Below are positions 1 through 7,153 of a stretch of 14,263 nucleotides of DNA, piece after piece. The stretch comes from Gammaproteobacteria bacterium. GTDB taxonomy: Bacteria; Pseudomonadota; Gammaproteobacteria; PS1; Pseudothioglobaceae. The stretch is taken from the NCBI GenBank assembly GCA_028599035.1, contig JAQRMT010000030.1, positions 1-14,263 of the forward strand. The letters are read 5' to 3'. The position numbers and the translations under genes were made by a program. Each line of letters begins with the position of its first letter. Position 1 is the first letter of the stretch. The notes under the pieces were generated by a model, which did not search any database, was not told the origin of the DNA, and was given only the letters and a program-made list of their open reading frames with translations.

Positions 1-52
1 CATTATTTAGTGCGCACAAGGCTTAATCTTTGCAGAAAATTGATGTAAATCG

Positions 53-1144
53 TTAGTCTGAAGTATCATTCAGTTCGCTGAGTTGGCTAGTTTGTTGTTC
101 AACAATTAAGGGCCCAATCACGGATTCTAAATCGCCTTCCATCACCTCGGCTAGTTTATAAAGGGTTAAATTAATACGGTGATCAGTGATACGACCTTGG
201 GGGTAATTATAGGTGCGAATGCGTTGTGAGCGGTCACCACTGCCGACGAGTTCTTTGCGGGTTGAGGCTTGTTGTTGTTGTTGTTGTTGTTGTTGTGCGT
301 CTAAAATGCGTGATGCTAGCACTGATAGTGCTTGTGCTTTGTTTTTGTGTTGTGAGCGTCCATCTTGACATTCCACTACAGTATTGGTGGGGATATGCGT
401 TACTCGAACGGCAGAATCAGTTTTGTTTACATGTTGCCCTCCCGCACCGCTTGCTCGAAAAGTATCAACACGCACATCGCTCATATTAATGTTGATTTCT
501 TCGATGTTTTCGACTTCTGGCATAATGGCAACAGTGCAAGCAGAGGTATGAACACGGCCTTGTGATTCGGTTTCTGGCACGCGTTGCACACGATGTGCGC
601 CTGATTCGAACTTGAGTTTTGAATACACATTTTCGCCACTAATTTTAGCAATAATCTCTTTAAATCCACCGTGTTCACCCACATTGGAGCCCATTATTTC
701 CATCTGCCATTTTTGTTTTTCAACATAGCGAGAATACATTCTGAATAAATCACCTGAGAATATGGAGGCTTCATCGCCACCTGTGCCTGCTCGGATTTCA
801 ATAATAATATTGCGTGAATCGTTCGGGTCTTTTGGCAGTAATGCTTTTTTCAATTCTAAATCAAGTTGCTTCAGTATTCCCTTGCCTTGTATGATTTCTT
901 CTTTTGCCATGGTGCGTATTTCATCGTCATCTTCAAGCAACATTGCCTCAGCGGCCTCAAGGTCGTGTTGCGCACTTAAATATTGAGAGAATTGTTCATT
1001 GACGGGGGTGAGCTGGGCGTATTCAATAGAAAGCTCACGAAATTTGTTCTGGTCTGAGGCGATTTCAGGGTCGCTCAGCATTGCGCCGACTTCTTCAAGT
1101 CGCATAGAGAGTTGTTCAAGTTTGGTAATAATGGAGGTATTCAT
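53..1144 (-). CDS. prfA: Peptide chain release factor 1 (RF1)
   Basis: RF1 recognises UAA and UAG stop codons in the ribosomal A site and triggers peptidyl-tRNA hydrolysis. The 363-residue protein is full length for the family. It shows the codon-recognition PxT tripeptide as P190-E191-T192 (context QRVPETESQGRVHTSACT), which marks it as RF1 rather than RF2. The catalytic GGQ is at 235-237 (context GAGGQHVNKTDSAVR), and its glutamine is normally methylated by PrmC. The C-terminal part, GSGDRSQRIRTYNYPQGRITDHR, is typical. An oddity is nine consecutive glutamines (Q284-Q292), all CAA, in a helix-loop that is Q/A/K-rich in other RF1s. The start ATG overlaps the hemA stop by 4 bp (ATGA), so the two are translationally coupled, hemA first. 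A prmC gene often follows prfA, but only 52 bases remain here. Function is certain. Confidence 0.98.
   Translation of the reverse strand: MNTSIITKLEQLSMRLEEVGAMLSDPEIASDQNKFRELSIEYAQLTPVNEQFSQYLSAQHDLEAAEAMLLEDDDEIRTMAKEEIIQGKGILKQLDLELKKALLPKDPNDSRNIIIEIRAGTGGDEASIFSGDLFRMYSRYVEKQKWQMEIMGSNVGEHGGFKEIIAKISGENVYSKLKFESGAHRVQRVPETESQGRVHTSACTVAIMPEVENIEEININMSDVRVDTFRASGAGGQHVNKTDSAVRVTHIPTNTVVECQDGRSQHKNKAQALSVLASRILDAQQQQQQQQQASTRKELVGSGDRSQRIRTYNYPQGRITDHRINLTLYKLAEVMEGDLESVIGPLIVEQQTSQLSELNDTSD
269..295 (-). repeat. (CAA)9 microsatellite inside prfA
   Basis: Nine perfect CAA codons in tandem (TTG repeats on the plus strand) encode Q284-Q292 of RF1. The lack of any synonymous CAG suggests recent slippage expansion. 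Any gain or loss of a unit stays in frame, so the essential gene would tolerate length change. Confidence 0.95.
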
Positions 1145-2400
1145 GATTTTTTATTAGGGTTCTTTGGCACGCAACCTTTGCACTGGGCGAGTTGGTTCGC
1201 ATTTGCTTGCTTAATGTTGCCGAATGGCATATGCAATAACTTGTTGGTAAGTTGGTCGGCTAATTGGCTAATAATTGCTGTTGCGCTTCCCCCATTGTTA
1301 AGTTTTTTAAGTGCCACTTCAACGCTTTCCTCTTTAATTTTATAGGCATTTTTTTTATAAGTTTGCACGACTTGTTCGTTGGGCAATGTTGTCACCCAGT
1401 CTGTAAATTTTTTGTTTTGGGTGATGATAATATTCTCAGCTAACGCTTTCTCTCTTTGTCTGTTGTTAATGTTATTGTCCACCACTCGTTGTAAATCATC
1501 AATGGTGTATAAAAACACATCATTAAGTTGCGCAACTTCTGGCTCAATATCTCTAGGAATAGCAATATCAAGCATAAATATTGGTTTGTGTTTGCGTAGC
1601 TTGAGTGCGCTTTCGATTAACCCTTTGCCGATAATTGGTACACTGGCAGCGGTGGAGGAAATAATAATATCTGCCTCGTGTACCATTGATGAAAACTGCT
1701 TCAAACTGATAAATTCTGCATTGTATAAATTGGCAATTTTCTTGGCATTTTCAACGGTGCGATTGGCGACAATTATTCTGTTAACGCCTTTTTGATTCAG
1801 GTGCTGGGCACACAGTTCAATCATTTCACCTGCACCAATCAACATCACGGTTTGTTCAGATAAATTAGCAAAAATCCTTTCACTGAGTTTGACTGCACAA
1901 TAAGCCACCGAAACTGCTGATGAGCCGATTTCTGTATCAGTTCTGACTTTTTTAGCGGTTGAAAAAGCGTGTTGAAACAGTTTTTCTAACAATTTATTCA
2001 GTGTATCAGCCTCTTTGGCGGCGTGATAAGCGTCTTTAAGTTGCCCTAGGATTTGTGGCTCGCCCAACACCAAAGAGTTCAGCCCCGTTGCCACACGGCA
2101 GATGTGATTAAGTGCATCATCACCCTCAAAATAAAGTAGATAAGGACTTAACTCTGCAATATCTATATTGTGGGCGTTAGCCAAATATTCGCTCAGCGTT
2201 TGTTGGGCATTGTTGCTATCAACAATGGCATACACCTCAGAACGATTACAAGTGGAAAGAATGGCACAGGCTTTGACCCCCTCGGTCTTATTGAATTTTT
2301 TTAATTCATTCAACAATTCACTAGGTGCAAACGCAACTTTTTCACGCACAGAAACGGGCGCAAGCTGGTGGTTAACACTTAAAATCGCAATGCAAGACAT
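1141..2400 (-). CDS. hemA: Glutamyl-tRNA reductase
   Basis: HemA reduces glutamyl-tRNA(Glu) with NADPH to glutamate-1-semialdehyde, the entry step of C5-pathway tetrapyrrole synthesis in the cytoplasm. The 419-residue protein has the N-terminal catalytic domain opening MSCIAILSVNHQLAPV. The nucleophilic cysteine is C51 in the STCNRSE motif. The GEPQILGQLKDAY stretch is around residues 113-125, and the NADPH-binding GAGEM is at 189-193, followed by the ANRT strand. A helical C-terminal dimerisation domain ends in a slightly extended Lys/Asn-rich tail with two cysteines. It sits first in the hemA-prfA unit, an order common in gammaproteobacteria, with lolB divergent upstream as in many relatives. 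A TATAAT box lies 27 bp upstream. Function is essentially certain. Confidence 0.97.
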   Translation of the reverse strand: MSCIAILSVNHQLAPVSVREKVAFAPSELLNELKKFNKTEGVKACAILSTCNRSEVYAIVDSNNAQQTLSEYLANAHNIDIAELSPYLLYFEGDDALNHICRVATGLNSLVLGEPQILGQLKDAYHAAKEADTLNKLLEKLFQHAFSTAKKVRTDTEIGSSAVSVAYCAVKLSERIFANLSEQTVMLIGAGEMIELCAQHLNQKGVNRIIVANRTVENAKKIANLYNAEFISLKQFSSMVHEADIIISSTAASVPIIGKGLIESALKLRKHKPIFMLDIAIPRDIEPEVAQLNDVFLYTIDDLQRVVDNNINNRQREKALAENIIITQNKKFTDWVTTLPNEQVVQTYKKNAYKIKEESVEVALKKLNNGGSATAIISQLADQLTNKLLHMPFGNIKQANANQLAQCKGCVPKNPNKKS

Positions 2401-2426
2401 TTAAAATGGTGAAAATTAAATGCTTG

Positions 2427-2455
2427 ATTATACCCTAAGGGGCTTGTTTGCCATT
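2427..2455 (-). promoter_or_regulatory. Candidate hemA-prfA promoter
   Basis: A perfect -10 hexamer TATAAT reads on the minus strand at 2432-2427, about 27 bp ahead of the hemA ATG. The -35 region at the right distance (2455-2450) is poor (AATGGC), so the call rests on the -10 box and its position in the 68-bp divergent gap. No equally good plus-strand promoter for lolB is seen; TACAAT at 2455-2460 lacks a matching -35. Confidence 0.4.
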
Positions 2456-2468
2456 ACAATAGGCGGCT

Positions 2469-2978
2469 ATGAAAATACTTATATTATTACTACTTACCTC
2501 GTTTTTATCTGCCTGTTCGACAATGCCAGAGCAGTCTAAACAAGCTCTTTATTCGAGCAGTGTGCCAAACACATGGAGGATTGAAGGGCGTATCAGTGCG
2601 ACAAATAATGGGGAAACTAAAATAGCAGGTTTTGAGCTCAATCGCCAAGGCGGGTATTATAGATTAACGCTAACAGAGTCGTCTGGATTTGGGCAAATAC
2701 AAGTGAGGCAAACTGAGCAGGGCTTGTTGGTAGATGATAAATTAACAGAATTGTCTTTACGAAAATGGATGACGAGCGAATTAGGTTGGTATTTCCCTGT
2801 GAATAAATTGGAAAGTATTATCTTTAAACACGCAAATGTAGCGATGGAGGATTGGCAAGTTGAGATTGATAAATATCATATTATTAAGGGAATTGTTTAT
2901 CCGAAAATCATTCGCCTTCAACGCACACATCAAGCCATTAAAATCAAATTGCTTTTACAAGAAATTAATCTAAAATAA
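2469..2978 (+). CDS. lolB: Outer-membrane lipoprotein LolB
   Basis: LolB receives lipoproteins from the periplasmic carrier LolA and inserts them into the inner leaflet of the outer membrane. The 169-residue precursor has a short lipoprotein signal peptide (MKILILLLLTSFLSAC) with lipobox L13-S14-A15-C16, so C16 is the predicted lipidated residue. The mature part begins the family fold with W-R-I-E-G-R-I-S and continues through YYRLTLTESSGFGQI, the region corresponding to the nucleotide-like 'LTNPLG' stretch of E. coli LolB. It is about 40 residues shorter than the E. coli protein. The position divergent from hemA is the usual lolB locus, though the ispE gene that often follows is replaced by ruvB 6 bp downstream. 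It heads an eleven-gene plus-strand run. Sequence conservation in this family is low, hence the small doubt. Confidence 0.85.
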   Translation: MKILILLLLTSFLSACSTMPEQSKQALYSSSVPNTWRIEGRISATNNGETKIAGFELNRQGGYYRLTLTESSGFGQIQVRQTEQGLLVDDKLTELSLRKWMTSELGWYFPVNKLESIIFKHANVAMEDWQVEIDKYHIIKGIVYPKIIRLQRTHQAIKIKLLLQEINLK

Positions 2979-2984
2979 GAAAAT

Positions 2985-4013
2985 ATGATAGAAGAAGATT
3001 CCCTGGTCGGCGGACAAAGTCAAGACAACGAAGACATTATTATGACATCAGTTCGCCCTGATTCATTGTCTGAGTATATTGGGCAAAAAGATGTTAAGTC
3101 TCAAATGTCATTGTTTATTAAAGCTGCCAAAAAACGAGGCGATGCACTGGATCATTGTTTGATTTATGGTCCGCCAGGTTTAGGCAAAACCACATTGGCA
3201 AATGTGATTGCCAATCAAATGGGCGCAGGGTTTAAGCAAAGTTCTGGCCCTGTGTTAGAGCGTTCAGGCGATTTAGCGGCAATACTCACTAAGCTTGAAC
3301 CCTATGATGTTTTGTTTATTGATGAGATTCATCGCCTAAATCCCGTGGTGGAAGAAATCCTGTATCCTGCTTTAGAGGATTTTAAGCTTGATATTATGGT
3401 GGGCGAAGGCATTGCCGCACATTCTGTACAATTAGCGCTACCACCATTTACCTTGATTGGTGCGACCACGCGTGCGGGTATGCTAACTTCGCCATTAAGG
3501 GATAGATTTGGCATTGTACAACGCTTGCAGTTTTATGAAGTGGCAGATTTGCAAACAATTGTTAAGCGTTCTGCGAGTATTTTAGGTATTCAAATAGAGG
3601 ATAAAGGTGCATTGGAGATTGCCAAGCGCTCACGAGGCACACCTAGAATCGCCAATCGTCTATTACGCCGAGTGCGTGATTTTGCTGATGTTAAGACCGA
3701 TGGCGTTGTCCATCAAGAGATTGCTCAGCAGGCGTTGACTGAATTAAAAGTAGATGAGTTAGGGCTGGAACAATTAGACAGAGAATATTTGTCAATGATG
3801 ACGCAAAAATTTGGCGGCGGTCCAGTTGGTTTGGACACACTTTCAACAGCGATTGGCGAAGAACGAGGCACTTTGGAAGATATGGTTGAGCCGTATTTGA
3901 TTCAACAAGGGTTTATTATGCGCACACCACGAGGCCGTAGTGCGACTAATTTAGCCTATGCACATTTGGGCTTAAAAAACCCTGATTCGGCGGTAGATTT
4001 ATTCAATAAATAA
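2985..4013 (+). CDS. ruvB: Holliday junction branch-migration helicase RuvB
   Basis: RuvB is the hexameric AAA+ motor that drives branch migration of Holliday junctions together with RuvA, before RuvC cleavage. The 342-residue protein has Walker A GPPGLGKT at 62-69 and Walker B DEIH at 113-116. The GATTRAG sensor region is near 159-165, and the arginine-finger segment SPLRDRFG is around 169-176. The C-terminal winged helix contains GGGPVGLDTLSTAIGEE and QQGFIMRTPRGR. The start MIEEDSL matches the E. coli N-terminus, although the Shine-Dalgarno is weak. ruvC is in this window but about 6.8 kb away and ruvA is absent, so the common ruvCAB cluster is split. It is followed 15 bp later by tolQ; the usual intervening ybgC thioesterase gene is missing. 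Confidence 0.98.
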   Translation: MIEEDSLVGGQSQDNEDIIMTSVRPDSLSEYIGQKDVKSQMSLFIKAAKKRGDALDHCLIYGPPGLGKTTLANVIANQMGAGFKQSSGPVLERSGDLAAILTKLEPYDVLFIDEIHRLNPVVEEILYPALEDFKLDIMVGEGIAAHSVQLALPPFTLIGATTRAGMLTSPLRDRFGIVQRLQFYEVADLQTIVKRSASILGIQIEDKGALEIAKRSRGTPRIANRLLRRVRDFADVKTDGVVHQEIAQQALTELKVDELGLEQLDREYLSMMTQKFGGGPVGLDTLSTAIGEERGTLEDMVEPYLIQQGFIMRTPRGRSATNLAYAHLGLKNPDSAVDLFNK

Positions 4014-4028
4014 TTTTGGAGAAAAGCA

Positions 4029-4676
4029 ATGGACAACAGTATTAGTATTTTAGGTTTAATCACACAGGCTGGTTTGGTGGTGCAATTGGTGATGTTGATT
4101 TTGGTGATAATGAGTATTTATTCTTGGACTATTATATTCTCTAAAAAGAAAATTTTGTTGGATTCTGAGAGTGATATTAAAAGATTTTCTCAGATTTTTT
4201 CAGTTACTAAAACATTAGACGAACTAAAATCTCAGTTGCCAGATAAGGGTGCAATGACAAGTATTTTTGTTACGGGTTATGAAGAGTTTACCCACTCAAA
4301 TGTGGGTAATAATCAAGCAAACGCTGAGCGTGCTTATCGTTTAATGAATACCACAGCGAATGACGAGGTTGAGCGTTTAGATAGCAATTTGAGTATTTTG
4401 GCAATGATTGCCTCTTCTAGCCCATACATTGGCTTGTTTGGCACGGTGTGGGGTATTATGCATTCGTTTATTGGCTTGGCATCTGTCAAACAAGCCAGTA
4501 TCGCTGTGGTTGCGCCTGGCATTGCTGAGGCGCTTATTGCTACTGCTTTTGGCTTGTTTGCTGCTATTCCAGCAACCATTGCTTACAATCGTCTAATGTC
4601 ACAAGTGGGGGAAATCGGCAATCAATACAGCGCCTTTATTGAAAAAATGTTTGTCATTTTTCAAAGACAACAGTAA
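4029..4676 (+). CDS. tolQ: Tol-Pal system proton-channel subunit TolQ
   Basis: TolQ is an inner-membrane protein of the MotA/TolQ/ExbB family. With TolR it forms the proton-driven motor that energises TolA for outer-membrane constriction at division. The 215-residue protein shows three membrane segments: about 14-36 (ending YSWTIIFSKKK), about 122-146 (LSILAMIASSSPYIGLFGTVWG) and about 165-188 (IAEALIATAFGLFAAIPATIAYN). The last two carry the family's polar channel residues. A good Shine-Dalgarno (GGAG, 4018-4021) precedes the ATG. tolR follows by 6 bp and tolA after that, which distinguishes it from ExbB. Confidence 0.96.
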   Translation: MDNSISILGLITQAGLVVQLVMLILVIMSIYSWTIIFSKKKILLDSESDIKRFSQIFSVTKTLDELKSQLPDKGAMTSIFVTGYEEFTHSNVGNNQANAERAYRLMNTTANDEVERLDSNLSILAMIASSSPYIGLFGTVWGIMHSFIGLASVKQASIAVVAPGIAEALIATAFGLFAAIPATIAYNRLMSQVGEIGNQYSAFIEKMFVIFQRQQ

Positions 4677-4682
4677 ACAGCA

Positions 4683-5120
4683 ATGATTGCCCTACCAAAA
4701 CACGCAAAAACAAAGATAGATGCAAATATTAATATCGTGCCGTATATTGATGTGATGTTGGTATTACTGGTGATTTTTATGATGACTACGCCGATTATTG
4801 AGCAGGGGATTGAAGTAGATTTACCCAGTGGCAATGCAAAAGCGGTTAATTTTACTGAGCAGCAGCCCAGCATTATCACCATCAACAAAAATGGCGAATA
4901 TTTTATCAATTCTTTGGTGGACGAAGGTGGCTCGTTTGAACGCCTATCAGTAGGAAAAATTGCTGCACGGGTACAAGCTAGATTGCAAATTTTTCCAAAG
5001 ATGAAGGTTTTTGTTAGAGGCGATAGAGAGGTCGCTTACGGTGCGGTGATTGCATTGATGGTTTTTTTACAAAAAAATGGTGTTGAAAAAATTGGCATTG
5101 TTACTGAGTCGACAGAATGA
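4683..5120 (+). CDS. tolR: Tol-Pal system proton-channel subunit TolR
   Basis: TolR is the ExbD/TolR-family partner of TolQ, with one N-terminal membrane helix and a periplasmic domain. In the 145-residue protein the helix is about 19-38 (VPYIDVMLVLLVIFMMTTP). It contains D23, the conserved aspartate that carries protons through the motor. The periplasmic part follows with VDLPSG and later VFVRGDREVAYGAVIALM, characteristic of the family. Its stop overlaps the tolA start by 4 bp (ATGA), indicating translational coupling. Spacing and order (tolQ-tolR-tolA) are standard. Confidence 0.96.
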   Translation: MIALPKHAKTKIDANINIVPYIDVMLVLLVIFMMTTPIIEQGIEVDLPSGNAKAVNFTEQQPSIITINKNGEYFINSLVDEGGSFERLSVGKIAARVQARLQIFPKMKVFVRGDREVAYGAVIALMVFLQKNGVEKIGIVTESTE

Positions 5121-6052
5121 ATGTAGATTTTATCAAGAGAATTAAACTGCCTGCTATTGCGAAACGCCATCCTGTGGCTTTTTCTGTTGCAGTAGTGCTA
5201 CATATTATTGTGTTTTTTGGGTTGTTTTTTTCTAATGTGCAGCGCTGGGAAGAAGTCCAGGAAAAACAAATAACAAAAACCGTGCCCAAGTTTATCCCTA
5301 AGGCAGTAACAATTGACTTAAGCGAGATTACAAAAGAACGGCAACGCTTGATTGATGGTCAAAAAAAGAAACAAAAAAAAATTAAACAAGAAGAAAGGCA
5401 CTTAAGAGAGTTAGAAGACGAACGCTATCAAAAACAAAGAAAGATTAACAAACTCAAAGCCAAGGCTAAAAAAGAAAAACAAGCTAAAGATTCGGCCGAA
5501 AAGAAAAGAAAAGCAGCTGAGAAAAAAACCAAAGCTGCCGAAAAGAAAAGAAAAGCAGCTGAGAAAAAAACCAAAGTTGCTGAAAAGAAAAGAAAAATAG
5601 CCGAAAAAAAAGCCAAAACTGAAGAAAAGAAAAGACAAGAAGTTGAAAAAAAACGCCTATCTGAAGACAAAAGATTTAAAAAAGAGCAGAAAAAACGAGA
5701 ATTAACCCAGCAACAACAGTTAGCGGAGGATAAAAAGAGAAAAGACGCTCAGGAAAATATTCTCAACGAACTTAAGGTAAAATATATCAACCAAATTGCT
5801 GCAAGAGTGCGAGAGAATTGGCGTTATTCAGGTGCAGAAGATGATTGGGGTTGTGTGGTGCATATCTTGCAAGACAATGATGGTAATGTTAAGAATGTTG
5901 AATTAAAATCTTGCAATGTTGATAATAAAAGTAAAGAAAAATATTTTAAAAATGCCATTATAAGGGCGGTAAGAAAGGCCTCTCCATTACCAGGCGCACC
6001 AGATAAAGGCGTATTTGACAGTAAGATAATATTTAATTTTAAGGTGAATTGA
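5117..6052 (+). CDS. tolA: Cell-envelope integrity protein TolA
   Basis: TolA spans the periplasm from the TolQR motor to TolB/Pal. In the 311-residue protein, domain I is a single membrane helix at about 20-38 (VAFSVAVVLHIIVFFGLFF). Domain II (about 65-215) is an extremely Lys/Glu/Ala/Arg-rich predicted long helix. Domain III (about 218-311) is globular, with the pattern Y-I-N-Q-I-A-A-R-V-R-E-N-W and two cysteines, C246 and C266, placed like the conserved TolA disulfide. Residues 127-182 are eight tandem heptads of the AEKKxKA type. It is shorter than E. coli TolA (421 residues), mostly in domain II. The gene is followed by an antitoxin-like gene rather than tolB and pal. Confidence 0.94.
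   Translation: MNVDFIKRIKLPAIAKRHPVAFSVAVVLHIIVFFGLFFSNVQRWEEVQEKQITKTVPKFIPKAVTIDLSEITKERQRLIDGQKKKQKKIKQEERHLRELEDERYQKQRKINKLKAKAKKEKQAKDSAEKKRKAAEKKTKAAEKKRKAAEKKTKVAEKKRKIAEKKAKTEEKKRQEVEKKRLSEDKRFKKEQKKRELTQQQQLAEDKKRKDAQENILNELKVKYINQIAARVRENWRYSGAEDDWGCVVHILQDNDGNVKNVELKSCNVDNKSKEKYFKNAIIRAVRKASPLPGAPDKGVFDSKIIFNFKVN
5495..5662 (+). repeat. Tandem 21-bp (heptad) repeats in tolA domain II
   Basis: Eight in-frame 21-bp units encode AEKKRKA, AEKKTKA, AEKKRKA, AEKKTKV, AEKKRKI, AEKKAKT, EEKKRQE and VEKKRLS. The first four units are two copies of a 42-bp higher-order unit (5495-5536 and 5537-5578) that differ at a single base, C to T in the last codon. This points to a recent duplication; later copies are progressively diverged. 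Confidence 0.93.
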
Positions 6053-6438
6053 TGCTTGAAAATCTAACAGAAGAACAAAAAAATCAACTAACACTTCGCT
6101 TAACGCAAGTAATGGAGGGTTGGAAATTAGCAGACCAAGATCAAATTACCCTGTTAGGTTTAAAATCGCTTAAGCCCAGACATTTGTATTTATATAGAAG
6201 GGGTGACAAGTCTTTTGATTTTGACGAGGTTTCAATCAAACGGGCTAAGATGGTTTTAGGGATTTATGAATCCTTGGGCACGACTTACCCGACCAATCGT
6301 GAATATGCTGCAATTTGGCTGAAGCGAGCGGTTAAAAAATTTAAACACAAAGCACCTTTAGAGTTGATGCTAAGTGGTGATACAGGAATGAAGCGTGTGT
6401 GGCATTTTTTAGACTGCACACAAGGCTGGAAGGAGTAG
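6052..6438 (+). CDS. Orphan MbcA/ParS/Xre antitoxin-like protein (DUF2384-type)
   Basis: This is a 128-residue cytoplasmic protein. Residues about 10-60 look like a degenerate Xre-type helix-turn-helix segment. Residues about 62-122 match the toxin-binding domain pattern of the MbcA/ParS/Xre antitoxin family: RAKMVLGIYESL, then a W-L-K-R element (89-92), then APLELMLSGDTGMKRVWHFLD. Family members normally neutralise a RES-domain toxin encoded next door. No RES toxin is present; the neighbours are tolA (1-bp overlap, TGATG) and minC (start immediately after the stop). I chose the ATG at 6052; a TTG one codon upstream is also in frame. The role here is unknown. It could be a domesticated regulator co-expressed with envelope and division genes. 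Recognition is from remembered family pattern only. Confidence 0.7.
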   Translation: MLENLTEEQKNQLTLRLTQVMEGWKLADQDQITLLGLKSLKPRHLYLYRRGDKSFDFDEVSIKRAKMVLGIYESLGTTYPTNREYAAIWLKRAVKKFKHKAPLELMLSGDTGMKRVWHFLDCTQGWKE

Positions 6439-6441
6439 ATG

Positions 6442-7152
6442 ATGAAAAAGACCAATTTAATTGAAGTAGAAATGCAAAACGAAGCGCTTTACACACTTAA
6501 AGTTTTGAGTAAAAATACTACCGATGAATTATTTGATGAGATTGCCGACTTATCAGCCAGTAACAAGGGCAAATTTCAACATGCGCCGGTTGTTTTGGAA
6601 ATTGAAAATAAGCATTTTCAATCCAACGAATTGGCGGTATTGATAGAGATATTAACGCAAAATAACATGGTGGTTATTGGTATTCGTTCACAGGTGCAGG
6701 AGTTGATTGATTTTGCAAGATTTTCAGGTTTAGCAGTATTTGGTAAAACAATTACCCCATTGAAAAAACAAGAAAAAACCAAACCAAGTGAAAAAAAAGA
6801 ACCTGTGCCTGAGAAGGCGTATCGCTTACCTAAAATTGTTGTGGGCGAAGTTGCATCTGCACAACAAGTATTCGCCAAAGACAGCGATTTGGTGTTATTA
6901 GGTGCAGTTAAGACTGATGGGGAGGTTGTAGCACACGGCTCTGTTTCTGCTTATAAAGAGGTTCAAGGCAAGATATTTGCTGGTATTGATGGCAATGAAA
7001 AGTCCACGATTTTTGTCCATTCTTTCGATGCACAGTTGGTTTCCATTGCTGGCATTTATAAGCAATTTGATGTTGTGCCAGTCAAATTACAGTCGCATCC
7101 GGTCATGATTGATTTAAAAGAGGGAAAGTTAAGATTTCAAATTATTAAATAA
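6442..7152 (+). CDS. minC: Septum site-determining protein MinC
   Basis: MinC blocks FtsZ polymerisation away from mid-cell, recruited to the membrane by MinD. The 236-residue protein has an N-terminal MinC_N domain (about 1-105). A Lys/Pro/Glu-rich linker follows (about 108-132, KKQEKTKPSEKKEPVPEK). The C-terminal beta-helix MinC_C domain contains the hallmark DLVLLGAVKTDGEVVAHGSVSAYKEVQGKIFAGIDG and AQLVSIAGIYK. Two adjacent ATGs are possible; the second (6442) is 6 bp from a GGAG at 6432-6435, against 3 bp for the ATG at 6439, so I prefer 6442. minD and minE, its usual neighbours, are not in the window. Placement behind tolQRA links two division-related systems in one transcript. Confidence 0.92.
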   Translation: MKKTNLIEVEMQNEALYTLKVLSKNTTDELFDEIADLSASNKGKFQHAPVVLEIENKHFQSNELAVLIEILTQNNMVVIGIRSQVQELIDFARFSGLAVFGKTITPLKKQEKTKPSEKKEPVPEKAYRLPKIVVGEVASAQQVFAKDSDLVLLGAVKTDGEVVAHGSVSAYKEVQGKIFAGIDGNEKSTIFVHSFDAQLVSIAGIYKQFDVVPVKLQSHPVMIDLKEGKLRFQIIK

Positions 7153-7153
7153 T

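Noticed and set aside
1..3. CAT at the left edge could be the minus-strand start codon of a gene such as prmC.
   Set aside because: Only one codon is visible and there is no clear ribosome binding site, so nothing can be supported.
226..489. Plus-strand open frame with a run of valines opposite prfA.
   Set aside because: It is the antisense image of the CAA repeat and RF1 coding sequence, with no ribosome site or family resemblance.
5411..5670. Minus-strand frames rich in Phe/Leu/Ser opposite tolA.
   Set aside because: They mirror the Lys/Glu-rich stalk codons (AAA/GAA read as TTT/TTC); the hydrophobicity is an artefact of the opposite strand.
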